Shown: piece after piece, positions 17,301-25,681 of the stretch
Numbering within the stretch: position 1 is the first letter of the stretch
Layout: every line of letters starts with the position of its first letter
NCBI GenBank assembly: GCA_022655215.1
Contig: JALCUE010000001.1
Coordinates: forward strand, 496,001 to 560,000
Direction of reading: 5' to 3'
DNA length: 64,000 nt
Source: Atopobiaceae bacterium
GTDB lineage: Bacteria > Actinomycetota > Coriobacteriia > Coriobacteriales > Atopobiaceae
Made by a program: the position numbers and the translations under genes
The notes under the pieces: model-generated
What the model was told of the DNA's origin: nothing
The model's database searches: none
Seen by the model: only the letters and a program-made list of their open reading frames with translations

Positions 17301-17847
17301 CCTCGACGAACGCCTGGTAGAGACCCTCGCGATCGAGGTCGCGCTCGAGCTTCGCCACGTGCGCCTGGGCGCCGTCGAAGTAGCCGCACCGCTCGTTGAG
17401 GACCTTGATGAAGGCGCTCAGCAGCGCGCCGTCGTTGTCGCGGCTCGACGAGTCGGCCTTGCCGCCGATGTTGAAGAGGATCGACTGCGACGGGATGCGC
17501 TCGCAGGCCTTGACTAGCGCCGCCCTCAAGGCCGCGTCGCCCTCGGGGACCTTGGGCGTGATGTAGTCGAGCGCGGGCTTGCCGGCCACCTCGGCGTCCT
17601 CGAGGACGTAGGACAGGATCTTGAGGAGGTGCGACTTGCCCGAGCCGTAGAAGCCTGATATCCACGCGCCGTTGCCCTCGGCGTGCGGGCTCGCGTACTC
17701 CTCGCAGAAGTCGAGCAGGCACCTGCGGATCTCTGGCGTGAGCACGTACTCCTCGAGCTCGGACTTGAGGTACTCGGTCTCGTCGGGCTTGATGACGCCG
17801 TCCAGGTGACGGTCGATGGGCCTTTCGAAGATGTCCCCGAAGTGCAT
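14347..17847 (-). CDS. brxC: BREX P-loop ATPase BrxC
   Basis: 1,166 residues from ATG 17847, where GGAGGAG sits 2 nt upstream; the frame is open further but without a ribosome site. MHFGDIFERPIDRHLDGVIKPDE is the conserved BrxC start. GFYGSGKSHLLK (about residues 64-75) is Walker A and FFADEMGQF a likely Walker B. The C-terminal half is helical with coiled-coil stretches. BrxC is a large ATPase, also called PglY, required for BREX. It ends 9 nt before pglX. Confidence 0.93.
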   Translation of the reverse strand: MHFGDIFERPIDRHLDGVIKPDETEYLKSELEEYVLTPEIRRCLLDFCEEYASPHAEGNGAWISGFYGSGKSHLLKILSYVLEDAEVAGKPALDYITPKVPEGDAALRAALVKACERIPSQSILFNIGGKADSSSRDNDGALLSAFIKVLNERCGYFDGAQAHVAKLERDLDREGLYQAFVEEFESSTGMEWTKARANALIYAKKISASYDRATGNPEGTNTNIVETYSRDYHPSAEDFATWANEYIERMDKERPGFRLNFFADEMGQFIAKNEVLLFALQNVAELLSTKCHGRAWVIVTSQEDVESFVGEMQSHSANDFSKIQARFKVKMKIPSNDANAVVRDRLLEKKPEALGPIAQLYQRYSGDFQVLFDFADGAKRYLPYSGMEDFEATYPLVPYQFDLFHAALESLSNHGCFSGEYSSTGARNMLSATRNVLLATKDTGDVGSGDLISFDMMFDGLRGELQSTVYGEISLAENQLGDELGVRILKALLLVKYNEEFKATPSNLRILLYGGFSENSAELERRITSSLDELERQNYVRRNGTGYEYLTNEEKDIEEEIKKLPVDYADVSRGIGGLITDDLGTRKVQYTNGPFRTPFGYDVLVDGQAVTPRRNELSLNVLTPLTDNPLARTAGMARPKELLCVLPDDAGLVKEMRLYLQTDKYVKLHGGAGGATGRILSEKSEANSTRYVELKAKVSELLDGATWATCGTDVTSQASGSGTARVASEMLVAVAMSYPHLAMLTTDFSDASIYNASKAGEVLPGMPLPEYCEETLGEITRVLAQSDVCTVGGTGSNSLEKALSAGQHGWPPQAVRQAVGVLAKNGRVACSRNDAPLAGTDLASALSKGNATDTITVRPLEEIGAEKLAEIRDAYKAVTGQTAVGDDARRIADELGRWLADRLDDYGKLASKAYGMPFSARYQDRLSTLRELAGRTQEWLIEHAAAAGAATEAVPELRDMAEFLNGTPYAIFAEAEGYLREQAANISACPDAQALAGELEKVLSDEDCYRDGAAPQAKKLQRQMGDVIDAALEASRSRARGDIESFAEGFRKEAYASASEEARAKADAIIAQATREIDSMTQIQIADRAIGAFKDEHAPELLSIVAPKGTEDAPAPEVRTVRYSKVSKPASFDRPTLSSPDDVDAFVGALRQDLLSHVSSGETIIL

Positions 17848-17860
17848 GTCTCCTCCAAAC

Positions 17861-18448
17861 CTAGAGGTCATAGATGTTGCGTGCGCGATAGTAACCGCCA
17901 GCGACACCCTGCGGGATGTCCAGGATGTCTAGGCTCGTGGAGCCGTCTGCGTTCGACTCGTACCTGCCTGGGAAGAACGTGACCACGGGGATGGGCACCG
18001 TGAGGTTCTCGAGCAGGCGATGCGTCCTCACGAATGGGTAGCACTCGCCAACCCCCGAGAGGAATAGCAGGTCGTGATCAGCGGCCGCCTCCTTGATGCG
18101 TGGGACGAGCTCCTTCTCGACGTCGACGGCATCCTTGAGGGCGTCGGTGAAGTCCTGCTTTCCCACGTCGGGCTCCACGCCGACGAGGTCCTCGTAGAGC
18201 CCCTCGCCGTCGAGCGTCGCGAGGGCGACGTCGTACACGTTGACGTCCGCGACGCGGATGCCCCTGGCCGCGAGGTCTCCCACGAGCCCATGGCGCACCT
18301 CGTCCGCGGCCATGGCGTCCGCCGGGTCGTACGGCACGATGAAGCTCGAGGGCGACGTGAGCGATCGGGCGCTCTTGAGGAGCTCGTCGCTCGAGAGCTT
18401 CTCGAGGAGGTACTGTCGCTGCTGGGCGATCCTCTTTCTCTCCTTCAT
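17861..18448 (-). CDS. brxB: BREX protein BrxB (DUF1788)
   Basis: 195 residues from ATG 18448, 2 nt after the brxA stop codon. The start is set by this junction and by MKERKRIAQQRQYLLEKLSSDE, which fits family N-termini. Hallmarks are SFIVPYDPAD, DVNVYDVAL and the end VVTFFPGRYES...YYRARNIYDL, which is characteristic of DUF1788. BrxB is thought to bridge PglZ and PglX. No enzymatic motif is seen. Confidence 0.92.
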   Translation of the reverse strand: MKERKRIAQQRQYLLEKLSSDELLKSARSLTSPSSFIVPYDPADAMAADEVRHGLVGDLAARGIRVADVNVYDVALATLDGEGLYEDLVGVEPDVGKQDFTDALKDAVDVEKELVPRIKEAAADHDLLFLSGVGECYPFVRTHRLLENLTVPIPVVTFFPGRYESNADGSTSLDILDIPQGVAGGYYRARNIYDL

Positions 18449-18450
18449 GG

Positions 18451-19035
18451 CTACACCTGCACTCTCGTTGGGAAGTCGGCGAGTTCGCGGGTGCCGAACA
18501 GGTCGAGGGCGCTCGCGGGCAGGATGAGGGGCAGGAGCCCGGTCGCGTCGTCGAGCATGCCGGCCTCCCTGAGCATCTGGTAGAGCTGGTTGCGCATGCG
18601 GGGACGCGTGCTCTCCGTGAGCTTCGCGACCTCGGGATGCACAAGCGCCGCCTCCTCGAAGAAGGTCTCGTAGGCGCCGACCGGAATGTCGCGCTTCCCG
18701 CTTTCCCAACGCTCGGCGATGACCTGCTCGGCGAAGTCCGCCACGAACTCGTAGGTGCGGCAGACCGCGACCCAGAGGATTGCCGTCTGCAGGGCCGAGT
18801 CGTCAGACCCTGCCAAGCCCTCGAGTTCGCCTGCCGAGAGATTTCTGAGCCGCTTAATGAGTTCGGAGGAGATGCGCTTGCGCGATGACTCGAAGCGGAG
18901 CATGAGGATGTCGTCCTCGACGCACCGGCGGCGCACCTCGCCCCAGTCTGGTGTGGCGGTAAACGTCTGGGCAAGCGTCACGCTCTCGGGACGCCTGAGG
19001 GATGCCGCGGTGTATGAAAGAGAGTAGCTGCTCAT
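18451..19035 (-). CDS. brxA: BREX protein BrxA (DUF1819)
   Basis: 194 residues of the DUF1819 family: an N-terminal YTAASLRRPES segment, helical repeats, RTYEFVADFAEQVI and DIPVGAYETFFEE. BrxA is a small helical DNA-binding protein needed for BREX defence. Its start overlaps the stop of the Phd/YefM-like gene by 4 nt (ATGA type), so the two are translationally coupled. Confidence 0.92.
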   Translation of the reverse strand: MSSYSLSYTAASLRRPESVTLAQTFTATPDWGEVRRRCVEDDILMLRFESSRKRISSELIKRLRNLSAGELEGLAGSDDSALQTAILWVAVCRTYEFVADFAEQVIAERWESGKRDIPVGAYETFFEEAALVHPEVAKLTESTRPRMRNQLYQMLREAGMLDDATGLLPLILPASALDLFGTRELADFPTRVQV

Positions 19036-19214
19036 TTGCCTCGTACCCTATCAGTCGTGTCGGACAACAATTCGTCGAACGTCTCCGCATCGATGAGTAC
19101 CAGGTGCTTCACGCCGTTGCGCGTGAGGTAGATGGGCTCCTTGGAGTCCTTCGCGAGCTTGGTGAGCTCTCCTATCTTGCGTTGGAGATCTGAGACTGGC
19201 CGAATTTGTGCCAT
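19032..19214 (-). CDS. Phd/YefM-family antitoxin-like protein heading the BREX operon
   Basis: 60 residues from ATG 19214, with AAGGAAG upstream; an open frame before it has no ribosome site. RPVSDLQRKIGELTKL...PIYLTRNGVKHLVLIDAETFDEL is the Phd/YefM fold used by type II antitoxins to bind DNA and repress their own operon. No Doc, RelE or other toxin gene follows; instead brxA overlaps its stop. The likely role is autoregulation of the BREX operon through the palindrome at 19258. A lost toxin partner is the alternative. Confidence 0.8.
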   Translation of the reverse strand: MAQIRPVSDLQRKIGELTKLAKDSKEPIYLTRNGVKHLVLIDAETFDELLSDTTDRVRGK

Positions 19215-19257
19215 GGCACACTTCCTTTTGTAGCGCGGGAAGATTCTCGACCCTATC

Positions 19258-19277
19258 TTACATACGATTTGATGTAA
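19258..19277 (-). promoter_or_regulatory. Palindromic operator candidate ahead of the BREX operon
   Basis: TTACAT and ATGTAA arms are separated by 8 nt, 43 nt upstream of the Phd/YefM-like start in an AT-richer stretch. Arms of this kind are typical antitoxin operators. Promoter boxes could not be fixed with confidence: a minus-strand TAAGAT is a possible -10. Confidence 0.5.
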
Positions 19278-19433
19278 CGAACGTGCGAACGGCAAGCCTT
19301 TCAGTAGAAGGACGAAAAGATAGCGCTCGCCCCCTACAAAGTGCGCGAGCAACCAGATAATTGAATGCCGATTTAATGTCCGTCCCGCGTGCCATCATCA
19401 TTTCAGGCGAACATTACGACGAAAGGAGCAGCC

Positions 19434-19637
19434 ATGTCGACAATGAAATGTCCTAAATGCGGAAGCACGGAGTTTACGGTTCTGGGGAGCACGAAGAAGT
19501 CTCTTTCCCTCGGCAAGGCCGTCGTGGGAGGGGTCCTGCTCGGCCCCGTGGGCGCTGCGGGCGGCGCGATCATGGGCAAGAAGGGCAAGTACGACCTCGT
19601 GTGCAACAAGTGCGGGCACCGATGGTCAGCCAAGTAG
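19434..19637 (+). CDS. Small zinc-ribbon membrane-associated protein (67 aa)
   Basis: Start ATG 19434 with AAAGGAG 6 nt upstream. CPKCGSTEF at the N-terminus and CNKCGHRW at the C-terminus form a split four-cysteine zinc ribbon. Between them a glycine-rich hydrophobic segment (VVGGVLLGPVGAAGGAIMG) could insert into the membrane as a hairpin. Similar small proteins are widespread and have no set function. It stands divergent from the BREX operon and 62 nt before the CoiA-like gene, perhaps in one transcript with it. Confidence 0.65.
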   Translation: MSTMKCPKCGSTEFTVLGSTKKSLSLGKAVVGGVLLGPVGAAGGAIMGKKGKYDLVCNKCGHRWSAK

Positions 19638-19699
19638 GCATGATGCCGCAGGGGAGCTCTCCGGGCGGAAGACAGACTCGCCGGAAGGGATGAGGGCAC

Positions 19700-21403
19700 A
19701 TGCCTCTCGACAGCTTCTGCGTGGGCAAGTATTCCATCGAGCGCACGACCGGCGGGCTTGTACACGTCGACGACGTCCCGAACGGGCTGGCATGCGGGTG
19801 CGTGTGCCCCGCCTGCAGGCAGCCGCTCGTCGCTAAGAACGGCGGCTCGAAGCGCGATCATCACTTCGCCCACTACCACACCGGCACATCGTGCGTTCAC
19901 GGTTACGAGACGTCTCTCCACCTCCTCGCGAAGGAGATCCTCTCCGAGGAAGGAAAGATCTACCTGCCCGCGGTCACGTTCAAGAGGTACGAGGGGACCC
20001 AGGGCGTGAACGAGCGGGCCGAGGTCGTGGTCTCCAGCCCGGCGGGGCCCTTCGTGTTCGACTCGGCCTCGATCGAGAGGCGGATCGCCGTGCCGGGGGA
20101 GGGCGGGGACGGCCTCATGGTCCCGGACGTCGTGCTGAGGAAGAGGCTGACGGATGGCTCGGAGCGAGAGCTCCTGGTGGAGATATTCGTCACGAACAAG
20201 GTCGCGCCCGCCAAACGAGAGCTCATCAGGCGCGAGGGGGTGTCGGCCGTGGAAATCGACCTCAGCGGCATCGACAGGCACCTGGAGAGGGACGAGCTCC
20301 GCGCCATCCTGATCGAGGGCAGCGATCTCAAGGAATGGATCTGGAACGGGAAGGTCGCCCGGGCGGCGGACGAGGAGGAGAGGGCCAGAAGGGAAAGGCG
20401 CCATCGCTTCGAGCGCGTCCAGGAGTCGCTTCGGGCCAAGATCGAGGATACTGGCGCCGTCGAGCTCGCGTCGGTGAGAAGTGGCGCCAGCTGGTTGGAG
20501 TATCCCTGCCCCTTGTCCTCGGAGCTAACCGACGTCACCCACGGGTACTGGTGCACGGAACAGGGGGAGTGCGACGAATGCGAGCACTCCATAATACTCA
20601 CCGGCTACAAGAGGTTCTGCGCTGCGCGGCACGACCTCAAGGCCTCGCTCGAGGCCGGCAGGTGCCCGGAGTGCGGGGCGCCGCTGAGGCGGGTCCATGG
20701 GAAGTACGGGGAGTTCACGGGCTGCTCGGGGTATCCAAGCTGCCGCTTCACCTTCAACGACGGCGGGAGGGTCGCCAAGCCACCCGACGAGTGGACGAGG
20801 TCGTGGCTCAAGAGGGGCATGGACGGCTTCGTCCCGGAGGAGGTGCGGGGCTACGGGTTCAGCTACGGAGTCCTGTCCTCTCGGGAGGGCTCGTCCATGG
20901 TGGTCTTCCTGCCCACGGACTGCAGTGCGTACCAGGGCCATGAGCTCGCCCGGGTGGGCGAGATCGCGGGGGAGCTCGGGATCCGCAGGGCGGTCGTGAT
21001 CTACGACCTGAGGCAGAGGTTCTCCGCCTCCGAGTTCGACGTCGTCGAGGTCGACCTGCCCAGGATCTGCTATCGCTCGCGTCGCCACGAGAGGCTTATC
21101 TCGCTGGGAGGGCGCTTCGCGCCGAGAGACCCCCTCGATGGCCTGCTCGGGATCGGCGAGCTGAGCGACGTCTCGGCCTTTTTCGCCCTCAGGGAGCCGC
21201 TCCCGTCTCCCATGGGGCACGGCGTCGTCATCGAGGGATGCAAGCCCTTCGGCCTCGACGGCTACTTCGCCAAGGCGTTCTCCATCAACGGCGCCGCGTT
21301 CACGGTGTGTGTCGACAGACTGTTCCCCCTGGATTCGCTGGAACCGCTGCTGGCGGACTCTGAGGGCCAGGGCGAATCTCCCGCCGCTCGCATACAAGCT
21401 TGA
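19700..21403 (+). CDS. CoiA-like protein with a topoisomerase-type zinc finger
   Basis: 567 residues; AAGGGATGAGGG precedes the ATG. The N-terminal half follows the CoiA plan: a zinc finger (CVCPACRQPLVAKNG), HHFAHY, a helical HGYETSLHLLAKE segment, then PDVVLR...LLVEIFVTNK, which resembles a PD-(D/E)xK nuclease core (Asp, then E-I-x-V). A middle stretch is charged and helical. Around residue 320-350, CPECGAPLRR...GEFTGCSGYPSC is the zinc finger of type IA topoisomerases. The C-terminal 200 residues are unassigned. CoiA acts in competence, but this one sits among BREX and McrBC genes, so a defence or DNA-processing role is more likely (inference). Confidence 0.65.
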   Translation: MPLDSFCVGKYSIERTTGGLVHVDDVPNGLACGCVCPACRQPLVAKNGGSKRDHHFAHYHTGTSCVHGYETSLHLLAKEILSEEGKIYLPAVTFKRYEGTQGVNERAEVVVSSPAGPFVFDSASIERRIAVPGEGGDGLMVPDVVLRKRLTDGSERELLVEIFVTNKVAPAKRELIRREGVSAVEIDLSGIDRHLERDELRAILIEGSDLKEWIWNGKVARAADEEERARRERRHRFERVQESLRAKIEDTGAVELASVRSGASWLEYPCPLSSELTDVTHGYWCTEQGECDECEHSIILTGYKRFCAARHDLKASLEAGRCPECGAPLRRVHGKYGEFTGCSGYPSCRFTFNDGGRVAKPPDEWTRSWLKRGMDGFVPEEVRGYGFSYGVLSSREGSSMVVFLPTDCSAYQGHELARVGEIAGELGIRRAVVIYDLRQRFSASEFDVVEVDLPRICYRSRRHERLISLGGRFAPRDPLDGLLGIGELSDVSAFFALREPLPSPMGHGVVIEGCKPFGLDGYFAKAFSINGAAFTVCVDRLFPLDSLEPLLADSEGQGESPAARIQA

Positions 21404-21504
21404 ATTGATGTCCATGGGCTCTGCTATGTTCGTTCCAAAGAGCGGCCTCGCGTTGGCCTGTCGAGCATGGCTCCGGCATCTTTGCTTGTGAGGAAGGGCC
21501 TCAG

Positions 21505-23811
21505 ATGAATGTCGAAGACGAGTATTACTGGACGGAGTACTTTCCTGCGCTTGCCCAAAAGCTTCGGGAATACAAAGACAATGGTGGGGATCTCGTCTCC
21601 TTGACGGAGCGGGCACGTGAGAAGGCTGGCCTGGAGCAACGAAGCGAGGACCTTCCTGCCGAGATTGATCCCCTGTCCATTATCCGTATGGGCCTGAGGA
21701 GTAGGAGGGAACCGTTCTTTTCTGCTATTGGCGAGACAGCTGGTCTTGGCTTGGATGCTCCGAGGGGGTATCCAGGAATCCCGTCGTTCCGAGGAGACCT
21801 GATGCCCTTTGATCCCAAGATAATGAGAGCGAGTGATGCCGAAGAACGCCTATGGTCTCTCTTCGTAGCCTCAGCCGAATTGGCGGATGGGATGACGAGT
21901 GATGGAGTTGATGAGAGGTTCGATGAATGCTACCAGCGGATTATCTCTGATGAATACAAGGGGCTAACCGCCGCTGGTGCGACGGACCTAATCTATCTTG
22001 TCAGGCCACTCTATTTCGTGCCGATGGACTCGCCTATGTGCTCCTTCGAGGGGAAGAGTCTCGGAATATTTTTAAAACATCAAGAGTTCGGTATTACCCG
22101 AAAAGATATTAGGGCAGCCGAAAGAACGGGGTTTGCATACCGCGCGCTCTGTAAGAAGGTTAGAGACTCAATCAGCTCTGGGCAGATTCCATATGCGACC
22201 ATTCCTGAGCTTTCGAATGCCGCTTGGGAATCTAGGGCGGCTGGACAAAAAGCAACGGTTCCCGACGCCGTCGAGCACGAAGGGGAAGATGCCGAAATGA
22301 CGAATTGCGCCTACAGGCTCAACACCATCCTTTATGGTCCCCCAGGGACGGGAAAGACCTACGAGACGACGAGGATGGCGCTCGGAATCATCGACGGCTG
22401 GCCGAGCGGCGAGCCCCTGGACGAGAAGTCGTTCAAGCGATACAGGGACCTCGTGAAGGAGGGGAGGATAGGCTTCGTCACCTTCCATCAGTCCTTCTCT
22501 TACGAGGACTTCGTCGAGGGCCTGCGCCCCATCACCTCGGACGACGACCCCGAGGACTCTACGGCTGCGTCGGGGTCCATCAGCTACTCGGTCGAGGACG
22601 GCGTGTTCAAGGCATTCTGCGACAGGGCGCACAACGCCAGCGTGACGGAGGGGCTCAAGCTAGCGCCCGACGCTCGCGTCTGGAAGGTCTCGCTGAACGG
22701 GACGGGGAGGAACCCGATAAGGACCGACTGCCTCGAGAATGGCAGGATACGAATCGGTTTCGATGACCTGGAGCCGGAGGGTGGGACCATCCCGGAGGGA
22801 ACCGGCCACACGGTCGTGAACACGTTCTGGAACCGGATGTCCAAGGGCGACGTGATCTGCTCGTGCTGGAGCGAGGACGAGGTAGACGCCATCGGCATCG
22901 TCGAGTCCGAGGCACGATACGACGAGGCGCTGGACAGCTTCTGCCACGTCAGGGACGTGACGTGGTTGAAGACCTACAAAGGGTCTGACAAACTCTCGCT
23001 TCGTGATCTCAACGGCGGGAAGCGGATGACGCTTTCCTCGGTCTACGAGCTCAGCCGGGTCCAGCCCCGTGACCTGTTCGACGCGGCGGGCATCGACGTG
23101 GCGGGCGCTGCCCCAGCAGAAGACCTCCCGTACGTCTTCATCATCGACGAGATCAACCGCGGCAACGTGTCGGCGATCTTGGGCGAACTCATCACGCTCG
23201 TCGAGGAGGACAAACGCCTCGGGGCATCCCAGGAGAGGACCGTCGAGCTGCCGTACTCGAGGGAGCACTGGGGCGTGCCGGGAAACGTCCACATCATTGC
23301 GACCATGAACACGGCCGACCGCTCTCTCGCGCAGCTCGACACCGCGCTGAGGCGCCGGTTCTCCTTCCGCGAGATGGCGCCGGACTCGAGCGTCATCACG
23401 GGGAGGGAAGACAAAGGCATCGTCGAGGGCGTAAACCTCGCCAGCCTGCTCGACGCGATGAACAAGAGAATCCGGGCGCTCTATGACAGGGACCACGCGA
23501 TTGGACACTCCGTCCTCCTCGGCGTCGAGAGCCTCGACGATCTGCGGGACGCCTTCGCAGAGGGGGTCATCCCGCTGCTCGAGGAGTACTTCTTCGATGA
23601 CCCCGTGAAGATGCGAATCGTCCTCAACGACTCCGACGGTGACTTCATCGCAATCGACGAACAACCCAGTGCGGCGTCGCTCGGCCTCTCGGGATTCAAC
23701 GACGTAGACCTTGGGGCCGAGACGACCCCGTCGTTCGAGGTGAGGCCGAGGGATAAGTGGGCTCCCGAGACGTTCGAGAGAATCTACCTCAACCCCTCGG
23801 CGAAAGGCTAA
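21505..23811 (+). CDS. mcrB: McrB-like AAA+ GTPase of a type IV restriction system
   Basis: 768 residues. GPPGTGKTYETT (about 278) is Walker A, FIIDEINRGN (about 546) Walker B and TMNTADRS (about 600) the McrB signature. Between them, residues of about 390-490 (VWKVSLNG...WNRMSKGDVICSCW) look like an EVE-type modified-base-binding insertion. The N-terminal 260 residues, expected to recognise modified DNA, lie in clearly AT-richer DNA (21505 to about 22300) than the AAA+ part, which suggests domain exchange. McrB translocates DNA using GTP and feeds the McrC nuclease, whose gene follows after 4 nt. Confidence 0.9.
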   Translation: MNVEDEYYWTEYFPALAQKLREYKDNGGDLVSLTERAREKAGLEQRSEDLPAEIDPLSIIRMGLRSRREPFFSAIGETAGLGLDAPRGYPGIPSFRGDLMPFDPKIMRASDAEERLWSLFVASAELADGMTSDGVDERFDECYQRIISDEYKGLTAAGATDLIYLVRPLYFVPMDSPMCSFEGKSLGIFLKHQEFGITRKDIRAAERTGFAYRALCKKVRDSISSGQIPYATIPELSNAAWESRAAGQKATVPDAVEHEGEDAEMTNCAYRLNTILYGPPGTGKTYETTRMALGIIDGWPSGEPLDEKSFKRYRDLVKEGRIGFVTFHQSFSYEDFVEGLRPITSDDDPEDSTAASGSISYSVEDGVFKAFCDRAHNASVTEGLKLAPDARVWKVSLNGTGRNPIRTDCLENGRIRIGFDDLEPEGGTIPEGTGHTVVNTFWNRMSKGDVICSCWSEDEVDAIGIVESEARYDEALDSFCHVRDVTWLKTYKGSDKLSLRDLNGGKRMTLSSVYELSRVQPRDLFDAAGIDVAGAAPAEDLPYVFIIDEINRGNVSAILGELITLVEEDKRLGASQERTVELPYSREHWGVPGNVHIIATMNTADRSLAQLDTALRRRFSFREMAPDSSVITGREDKGIVEGVNLASLLDAMNKRIRALYDRDHAIGHSVLLGVESLDDLRDAFAEGVIPLLEEYFFDDPVKMRIVLNDSDGDFIAIDEQPSAASLGLSGFNDVDLGAETTPSFEVRPRDKWAPETFERIYLNPSAKG

Positions 23812-23815
23812 CGAG

Positions 23816-25159
23816 ATGCGCCACACCTCCGAGTCGGTGTCCCTGGTCGAGTTCCAAGGACTGTGCCCCGACCAGACAGCTCACTCCCTGGGCCGGCCTG
23901 ACGGTTGGGCGTCGATCTCGGATGCTGGCTTCGAGGAGCTTCGACAGTTCGTCCTCGAGGCGGCCGCATCCGGCATCGAGATCATGAAACTATCCTCGCA
24001 GGCGGGGAGGGAGGTGCTCGTCGCCCAGAACTACGTGGGCGTCGTCACGACCAAGAGCGGCTCAACGGTCGAGATTCTGCCCAAGGTTGGCCCCGACGGG
24101 TCATCTGCGGACAGCCGCTCGGCATATGCTCGCGCGGCCCTCAGGAGGATGCTCCCAGCCCTGAGGGGCGGAGCCTTCAGGAACCTGGGCCGGGCCGAAC
24201 TGGCGACGGAGCGGATGCCTCTCTTTGAGTTGCTCGTGTCCATGTTCGTGGAGGAAGTCGAACGGGCGACGCGTGCCGGCCTCCGCTCGGGCTATTCCGT
24301 CGTCGACGGCAACGAGCGATTCCTCAGAGGGAAGCTCCTTCCGGACGAAGATCTCCGGAGGAATCCGATAGACAAGTCGAGGGTCTTCGTCCGGCATTCG
24401 ATCTTCGGCCTGGACAGACCCGAGAACCGCCTGGTGAAGGGTGCCCTCGTCAAGCTGTTCGACGGCAGCTCCTCGGAGTCGAACCGGAGACGCATCAGGC
24501 GTCTGCTGGAGCTTGTCGAGGAGGTCCCCCTCCCGTCCGACGTCGCCGCTGACATCGGAAAGCTCCAGAAGAGCAGGGAGACAGCCTGCTACGGCCACGC
24601 CGTGGAATGGGCCTGCATCTTCCTCGAGGGAAGGACGTTCACCTCGTTTCGGGGGAAGACCGTGAGCGAGGCGCTCCTCTTTCCCATGGAGGAGGTGTTC
24701 GAGGACTACGTCCCGTTCGCGATGCGACGAGAGCTGTGCCGTCGCGAGTTCGCAGAATGGGAGCTCGCCACGCAGGTGAGGGGACATTATCTCTTCGACG
24801 CCCCGAGAAACGAGTATCCCCTGAGGCCGGACATGGTGCTGAGAATCCCGGGGAGCGGCGGTCCCGTCATTCTCGACACCAAGTGGAAGATCATGGACCT
24901 CGACGGCGACCGCCCCGCGGGCGGGGACATGTACCAGATGTATGCGTATGGCAAGAGCTTCAACGCGTCACAGGTGGTTCTGGTCTACCCAACCGCAGAC
25001 CCGAGGCGTGCGGGGTGGGACCGTGAGATCCCATACCACGTTCCCGCCGACCCGGAATTCGAGGTCAGGGTCTTCCGGTTTGACGTCGGCGCCGACCCCA
25101 CGTCCGGCCGGTCTCCGGCGCGGGATCTGATGAGTGGAATTGCCGGGGTCTTGAAGTAG
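23816..25159 (+). CDS. mcrC: McrC-like nuclease subunit
   Basis: 447 residues, directly downstream of mcrB and presumably translationally coupled. The N-terminal half contains the VLVAQNYVGVVTTKSG and VEILPKV segments typical of McrC. The C-terminal part carries the PD-(D/E)xK centre: LRPDMVLRI (about 336), VILDTKWK (about 352) and YQMYAYG. With McrB it cleaves DNA bearing modified bases, so it would attack phages that escape BREX through base modification. Confidence 0.92.
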   Translation: MRHTSESVSLVEFQGLCPDQTAHSLGRPDGWASISDAGFEELRQFVLEAAASGIEIMKLSSQAGREVLVAQNYVGVVTTKSGSTVEILPKVGPDGSSADSRSAYARAALRRMLPALRGGAFRNLGRAELATERMPLFELLVSMFVEEVERATRAGLRSGYSVVDGNERFLRGKLLPDEDLRRNPIDKSRVFVRHSIFGLDRPENRLVKGALVKLFDGSSSESNRRRIRRLLELVEEVPLPSDVAADIGKLQKSRETACYGHAVEWACIFLEGRTFTSFRGKTVSEALLFPMEEVFEDYVPFAMRRELCRREFAEWELATQVRGHYLFDAPRNEYPLRPDMVLRIPGSGGPVILDTKWKIMDLDGDRPAGGDMYQMYAYGKSFNASQVVLVYPTADPRRAGWDREIPYHVPADPEFEVRVFRFDVGADPTSGRSPARDLMSGIAGVLK

Positions 25160-25201
25160 CCAGAGGGAGCAGGAATTGGATGAAGACAACGGGAGGATCT
25201 C

Positions 25202-25432
25202 ATGAGCTGGAAAGTCTATAGCTGGCCGTTCATCGCCTACGACGAGGACGCCGGCGTGGCATACAAGAAAGAGACGGGCTCCGCCCCGTTCGATCCCGCG
25301 AACGAAGGCGAACTTCTCTACGCGGTGGAGAATGAGTACGGATGCCATCGCATCTCGTTCCCGGACGGAATGGACCTACGGGAGTTCCTCTACCAGGCGG
25401 ACAGGTGTGGAATCAATCTCGATGCCCTCTGA
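25202..25432 (+). CDS. Small hypothetical protein (76 aa)
   Basis: GGGAGGA lies 5 nt before the ATG. The product (MSWKVYSWPFIAYDEDAG...CGINLDAL) is soluble, acidic and rich in aromatic residues. I know no family. It follows mcrC by 42 nt on the same strand and may be its accessory gene, or belong with the next, mobilisation block. A 300-nt untranslated region follows. Confidence 0.55.
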   Translation: MSWKVYSWPFIAYDEDAGVAYKKETGSAPFDPANEGELLYAVENEYGCHRISFPDGMDLREFLYQADRCGINLDAL

Positions 25433-25489
25433 CGTCATCGGATATTGCCACCTAACGCCACGGACGTTTGGAGCCCAGGCGCCTTCAAT

Positions 25490-25680
25490 CGCAGCAAGAA
25501 TCGTGGTTTGTCTAGACAGCCGCCCCTTGGGCGTCCCCCTATCCAAACCACCGCTCGGATCCCCTCGCACCTTGGCCCCGCATGGAGAATGCGGGGCGTC
25601 GTTCCGTCGGCATCGCCGACGGGAATAATGCTAGCGTCGGCGCCTTTGGCGGCGACTCGCGGGGGAGGCCCCGCGACCCC
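25490..25680 (+). other. Probable oriT / promoter region of the mobilisation operon
   Basis: The 300-nt gap before the MobC-like gene holds three perfect hairpins: 25575-25583 with 25589-25597 (9 bp), 25604-25611 with 25615-25622 (8 bp, loop ATC), and 25657-25664 with 25669-25676 (8 bp). Inverted repeats just upstream of an accessory-protein/relaxase pair are the normal layout of oriT. The second repeat also lies directly before AATAAT (25624-25629), so it could instead be an operator in a promoter. No nic consensus was recognised. Confidence 0.5.
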
Positions 25681-25681
25681 T

